Origin: Candidatus Binatia bacterium
Lineage (GTDB): Bacteria > Desulfobacterota > Binatia > UBA12015
DNA: 64,000 nt
Assembly: GCA_029248525.1 (NCBI GenBank)
Contig: JAQWJE010000046.1
Location: 31,282-95,281 of the forward strand
Direction: 5' to 3'
Under the pieces are notes generated by a model. The model was not told where the DNA came from, did not search any database, and saw nothing but the letters and a program-made list of their open reading frames with translations. Below, one piece after another: positions 61,233 through 64,000 of this stretch; position 1 is the stretch's first letter; each line of letters starts with the position of its first letter. A program made the translations under genes and the position numbers.

Positions 61233-62201
61233 TCAGGGCTGACTTGCCCGCACACGAGGGTCTTCGGGAGCATGGATCGATCGGACGACCGCGATGAAGG
61301 CATCCAGATTCATCGACGCCTTGTATTTCGCGGCAAGCTCATCGATTCGACGACGGCGGACGTCGGCCCGAAAACGCTGCGATAGTGCCTCCGCAAGCCG
61401 CGGACGGCAGTCTTCGAAGAGCAAGGTCCCGGCACCTTCAACGTCGAGCATCTCGATGAGCCCCCGACTCTGGGGCAGACTGATCACGTTGCTTCGTTCC
61501 CCCGGGGCCAATGCAAGAACCTCTTCGCCCATCTCGTTTCCCTGCAGGGTCTGGATGTCCACCCAACCCGAATCGCCACCGGTGCCAACCGTGCGAAAAT
61601 CGGAAGCATCGTCCGCAACCACGGCAAAAGCTTCGCCCGCAGCCAATCTTTCCTGAATCTTGGCAAACCGGGCTTCGGCCGCCGCGATCTCTTCGGGCGA
61701 AGCATGTTTGCCCCAGAGAACACCCGCACGAGCCAGCCGAACCCGACCCGAGGACGCACAAAGTCCCGGCTGCAACTTGTACAACTGCTTCAGTTCCATG
61801 TCCGCAGGCTTGTATTTGGTTCCCATGAGCCAGGTCAGATAATCGGCTGCCAGAAACTGGTCACGAGTCTTGTTCGCAAGAGCCACCTTCTCCGGGTTGG
61901 ACTCGAAGTAACCATCATCCCTCGCCCCCCGCGCAAAAAGCTGTGCACGGTACCAGTCCAAGGCTAATGTCCGGGCTGCGTTGTCGTCGTAACGAACTTG
62001 CGCAATCAAGTCCGGATTATCGGCAATATAGGCGGCACGCACATCCGAGGTGAGGTACTTCTGCCCCTCGATCTCCGCGACCAACTCCTCCGCTGCCTCT
62101 ACCGGGACGACCAGACATGCCGCGAACGCAAGCCCTAACACTACCCTCAAACTGATAAACACAACCGAAATCACGAGACTCGTACCTTGTTCCTTTCCCA
62201 T
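61233..62201 (-). CDS. Parvulin-like peptidyl-prolyl isomerase / periplasmic chaperone
   Basis: A 322-residue exported protein with a signal peptide (VVLGLAFAACLVVPVEAAEE). The N-terminal part is SurA_N-like helical (RTLALDWYRAQLFARGARDD). Residues about 165-275 form a degenerate rotamase domain: VRLARAGVLWGKHASPEEI, KIQERLAAGEAFAVVADDAS, GDSGWVDIQTLQG, LALAPGERSNVISLPQSRGLI. It probably helps fold outer-membrane or exported proteins. ATG at 62201 was chosen; the frame is open further up from a TTG. It appears to be first in the minus-strand surface operon, divergent from the exported protein at 62491. Confidence 0.82.
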   Translation of the reverse strand: MGKEQGTSLVISVVFISLRVVLGLAFAACLVVPVEAAEELVAEIEGQKYLTSDVRAAYIADNPDLIAQVRYDDNAARTLALDWYRAQLFARGARDDGYFESNPEKVALANKTRDQFLAADYLTWLMGTKYKPADMELKQLYKLQPGLCASSGRVRLARAGVLWGKHASPEEIAAAEARFAKIQERLAAGEAFAVVADDASDFRTVGTGGDSGWVDIQTLQGNEMGEEVLALAPGERSNVISLPQSRGLIEMLDVEGAGTLLFEDCRPRLAEALSQRFRADVRRRRIDELAAKYKASMNLDAFIAVVRSIHAPEDPRVRASQP

Positions 62202-62399
62202 TCCTTCACGAGGATGAACACAACACCGCAACGCGCACAGCGCCCGCGCACCCTAGCGCCAATTTTGCGCCGTTCCGACAAGATCCTGACTCCATGAACA
62301 TCCAAAAGTCTCCAAAATGCGGGTCCCAAAGCCACCTGCGTCTAGCATGCTTCTTGCTTCCATCTTGATACCGGAACCGTCCGGAAGGCTCATCATAAA

Positions 62400-62429
62400 T
62401 TGACACTTCTATCGCTACTGCAGTATAGT
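62400..62429 (+). promoter_or_regulatory. Strong sigma-70-like promoter
   Basis: Perfect -35 TTGACA at 62400-62405, 18-bp spacer, TATAGT at 62424-62429. The start site would be near 62436, giving a leader of about 55 nt with the RBS AGGGAGGA before ATG 62491. Confidence 0.75.
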
Positions 62430-62490
62430 GAAACCGAGGGGAGCGCTAGGTGCCGACGTTGACTCGGCCGCGCTAGGGAGGATTCAGGGG

Positions 62491-63198
62491 ATGTTAAAGC
62501 TCAAAAGTGCGATCATGGGGTCGGCTCTCGTCTTGCTTGGTGGAGCGGCTGTCGCCGTTGCCCAGTCCGAGCAGCGTAATATTGAGGGCGATTTTTTCAT
62601 TGGCGGCAAGAGTTGCGGCAAAATGGTGTGGTATTGGCCGGACAAGAACTACCCCGAGGCTGGATTCTCGTGGGAGATCGAGGATTGCGACCAGCTCAAT
62701 GCACTGATGGACGGGACAACTCCGCCAACCCCTCCCTCCCCGACGCCGGAACCGACGCCGACGCCGATCATCGACCAGGGAGAATGCCCGATCGGGGCAA
62801 AATGGCTGACCCAGAATCTCGCCGAAAATGTTGTTGGCTTCGACAGCGTCATTTTCGACCCCAACGAGACCAAATACTTCTGCCTTCGGCTGCCCGAGAG
62901 CGGAGGCAATGCGTTCAAGCTGTTACTGCACGTATCCGGCCTCTACAACGACCACGGTTGCGAGCAAATGGTGTTGGAAGCAACAGTCCCGGCCGAGAGC
63001 ACCGTCAACCCGGCACAGCTGCAAAGCATCCGCAGCCGCGCCCCGGACCTGCGGATCGCAGCCGGCTTCACCTGGCAAGACCAGAATCTGGCGCCGCCTG
63101 GGCTTTACGTTCTCAAAGCCACCGAAGCCAAGGGCGTACGCCAACCTGGCGAGAAAGTCTGCCGGAATTACAGGGTTTATGCTGTTGTACAGTATTGA
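62491..63198 (+). CDS. Exported protein with proline-rich linker
   Basis: A 235-residue protein with a signal peptide ending AVAVAQ. A short first domain (GDFFIGGKSCGKMVWYWPD, two Cys) is joined by a Pro/Thr-rich linker (TPPTPPSPTPEPTPTP) to a second domain of about 120 residues with four Cys. The second domain has beta-strand character (FKLLLHVSGLYND, GLYVLKATEAKG). No family is recognised; the linker is of the kind seen in secreted multidomain or cell-wall-associated proteins. RBS AGGGAGGA lies at 8 nt. It is monocistronic, with a strong promoter and a strong terminator, which suggests high expression. Confidence 0.82.
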   Translation: MLKLKSAIMGSALVLLGGAAVAVAQSEQRNIEGDFFIGGKSCGKMVWYWPDKNYPEAGFSWEIEDCDQLNALMDGTTPPTPPSPTPEPTPTPIIDQGECPIGAKWLTQNLAENVVGFDSVIFDPNETKYFCLRLPESGGNAFKLLLHVSGLYNDHGCEQMVLEATVPAESTVNPAQLQSIRSRAPDLRIAAGFTWQDQNLAPPGLYVLKATEAKGVRQPGEKVCRNYRVYAVVQY

Positions 63199-63254
63199 TT
63201 TCAGAGGTTATTCCGCTACCGTCGGCAGCTAGCCGGGGGAAGAGTGACCAAGTT

Positions 63255-63288
63255 TTAAAAGGCTCCACCTTCGGGTGGGGCCTTTTTT
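63255..63288 (+). terminator. Rho-independent terminator after exported protein
   Basis: Stem GGCTCCACC / GGTGGGGCC (one G-T pair) with a TTCG tetraloop, preceded by A and followed by TTTTTT. It lies about 60 bp past the stop codon. Confidence 0.9.
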
Positions 63289-63764
63289 GTGGGGTTTCAC
63301 CATCGTATTGCCCGGACGTGGCCTGTTACCCAGGCAGGCATTATGGCGTGCTCCGCAGTCGACCCGCCGGGGGCCTCGAATCGCTCAGGCCGCTTGGAAC
63401 GATCTCGCGGTCTCAGTCCCTCTGAATCCGATATAGAGATGGCATCGGGCGAGCCTTGCGTGGTCCTCGAGGTGCTCGGGCACGTCCACGAGTTCCCGAA
63501 TAAAAGCCGTGCGGAGAAAGCCCGATCGCGGATTGGCGCGTTGCAGCGAAATTGCTCAAGTCCCGATCCTGGCAGGGACCATCCGCGTTCCCATGTAGGG
63601 ACGCAAGCGGGCCGGCAGTGCGGTGCAAGCACGGTCAGCCACCTCCTGCTGAACGGGATTATACTCGATCATGCCGGCATTCAGCTCAAGGCCACACGGG
63701 ACTCGGCCCCTATTCGCCGCAGGGGAGACTGGTGGGGAGTGCTCTTGTCAGGCACAAAAAGAAA
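63289..63764. other. Gene-poor stretch with possible decayed integrase fragment
   Basis: No convincing intact gene. On the plus strand a frame open from ATG 63343 includes VLEVLGHVHEFPNKSRAEKA, which resembles the N-terminal region of tyrosine recombinases (pattern VLGxVxEFPTKxxAExA). The similarity stops within about 40 residues, and the frame then runs through the terminator and antisense to the next gene. On the minus strand a 38-residue frame (63556-63672) also has coding-like codon use. Most likely non-coding or relic DNA between two monocistronic units. Confidence 0.3.
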
Positions 63765-63793
63765 GGGCCGCACCCCCGAAGGAGTGCGGCCCC
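63755..63793 (-). terminator. Rho-independent terminator of the minus-strand gene at the window end
   Basis: On the minus strand: GGGCCGCACTCC, TTCG loop, GGGGTGCGGCCC, then TTTCTTTTT. It lies 42 bp after the stop codon at 63835. Confidence 0.9.
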
Positions 63794-63834
63794 ACCCGCC
63801 TGACAGAGTCAGGCGTTGCTGTGTTGAATCAGTC

Positions 63835-64000
63835 TTAGCTGCTCTGACCGAACATGATGATCTGCTGATTCGACGTCATCGGAATCGCGTTGCCGTACGT
63901 GCCACCGGCGTTGCCATTCTGATAGGTCTGAAGAACCAGGCCGGTTGCCGGCAGGCCAACGAAGCCTTCCACAGGAAAGCCAAGAACCGACTGGTTCGTG
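63835..64000 (-). CDS. Exported-type protein, 3' end
   Basis: The last 54 residues of a gene that continues beyond the window. The visible part is Gly/Asn/Gln/Thr-rich and uncharged (FVGLPATGLVLQTYQNGN, GGTYGNAIPMTSNQQIIMFG), which suits an extracellular beta-rich or surface-layer-like protein. No family can be assigned from this fragment. A strong terminator follows. The composition is close in style to the exported protein at 37425, but I see no clear alignment between them. Confidence 0.6.
   Translation of the reverse strand, partial: TNQSVLGFPVEGFVGLPATGLVLQTYQNGNAGGTYGNAIPMTSNQQIIMFGQSS

Noticed and set aside
22485..62270. The 12-mer AGCGCCAATTTT occurs before two minus-strand genes (about 22488 and 62257).
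   Set aside because: Identical 12-mers are expected by chance many times in 64 kb and it is not a recognised operator.

Overview
This is a GC-rich bacterial chromosome window that looks like a Gram-negative, deltaproteobacterial or Binatota/Myxococcota-like organism. The envelope genes (type II secretion secretin and pseudopilins, Wzm/Wzt exporters, lipoproteins, O-antigen ligase) point to an outer membrane. Acyl-CoA dehydrogenase, acetyl-CoA synthetase, ACAD10-type kinase and HAD genes point to fatty-acid or acyl-CoA metabolism. The taxonomic suggestion is inference only. I see no tRNA, rRNA, CRISPR array or intact mobile element.

Region 1 (1-25975) is mostly housekeeping and metabolism. 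It opens with the end of a CCG-domain iron-sulfur protein, followed by a DUF192 lipoprotein, a divergent DAHP synthase, ApaG, an iron-type alcohol dehydrogenase and an APH-like kinase on the opposite strand. A complete Yej-type peptide ABC importer follows, in which permease YejE and double ATPase YejF are one polypeptide. Next come a NUDIX-HAD gene pair, an ArsR-methyltransferase fusion followed by S-adenosylhomocysteinase, a transketolase, a lipoprotein, a small repeat-containing exported protein, and a minus-strand acyl-CoA dehydrogenase - acs - cysS operon. Beyond it lies a compact locus with two facing sigma-54-type promoters. One drives a degenerate sigma-54-activator-like AAA+ protein, the other a 93-residue helical protein. 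A flavoprotein coupled to a small lipoprotein closes the region.

Region 2 (26031-62201) is about 36 kb transcribed almost entirely on the minus strand and devoted to the cell surface. Read in the direction of transcription it starts with a parvulin-like protein, a Wzt ATPase, WecB, an O-antigen ligase-like protein, three glycosyltransferases and a sulfatase-fold enzyme. Then come the type II secretion genes gspF-G-H-I-J-K-L-M-C-D (no gspE), a TMTC-like TPR membrane protein, and a Wzm permease with a second Wzt. Most neighbours overlap by 4-17 bp, which indicates translational coupling. Three exported proteins separate this from a second coupled group: GT39-like membrane glycosyltransferase, FabH-like ketosynthase, YfhO-like membrane protein, double methyltransferase, GT2, and polyprenyl glycosylphosphotransferase. 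Together they look like synthesis, modification and export of a surface glycan, combined with a secretion machine.

Region 3 (62202-64000) has an exported proline-linker protein behind a strong sigma-70-like promoter, a gene-poor stretch with a possible decayed integrase fragment, and the 3' end of another minus-strand gene.

The most interesting signals are the sigma-54 locus at 22.6-24.0 kb, the YejE-YejF fusion, the coupling of type II secretion to glycan export, the DAHP synthase with altered active-site positions, and a FabH-type enzyme inside a glycan locus.
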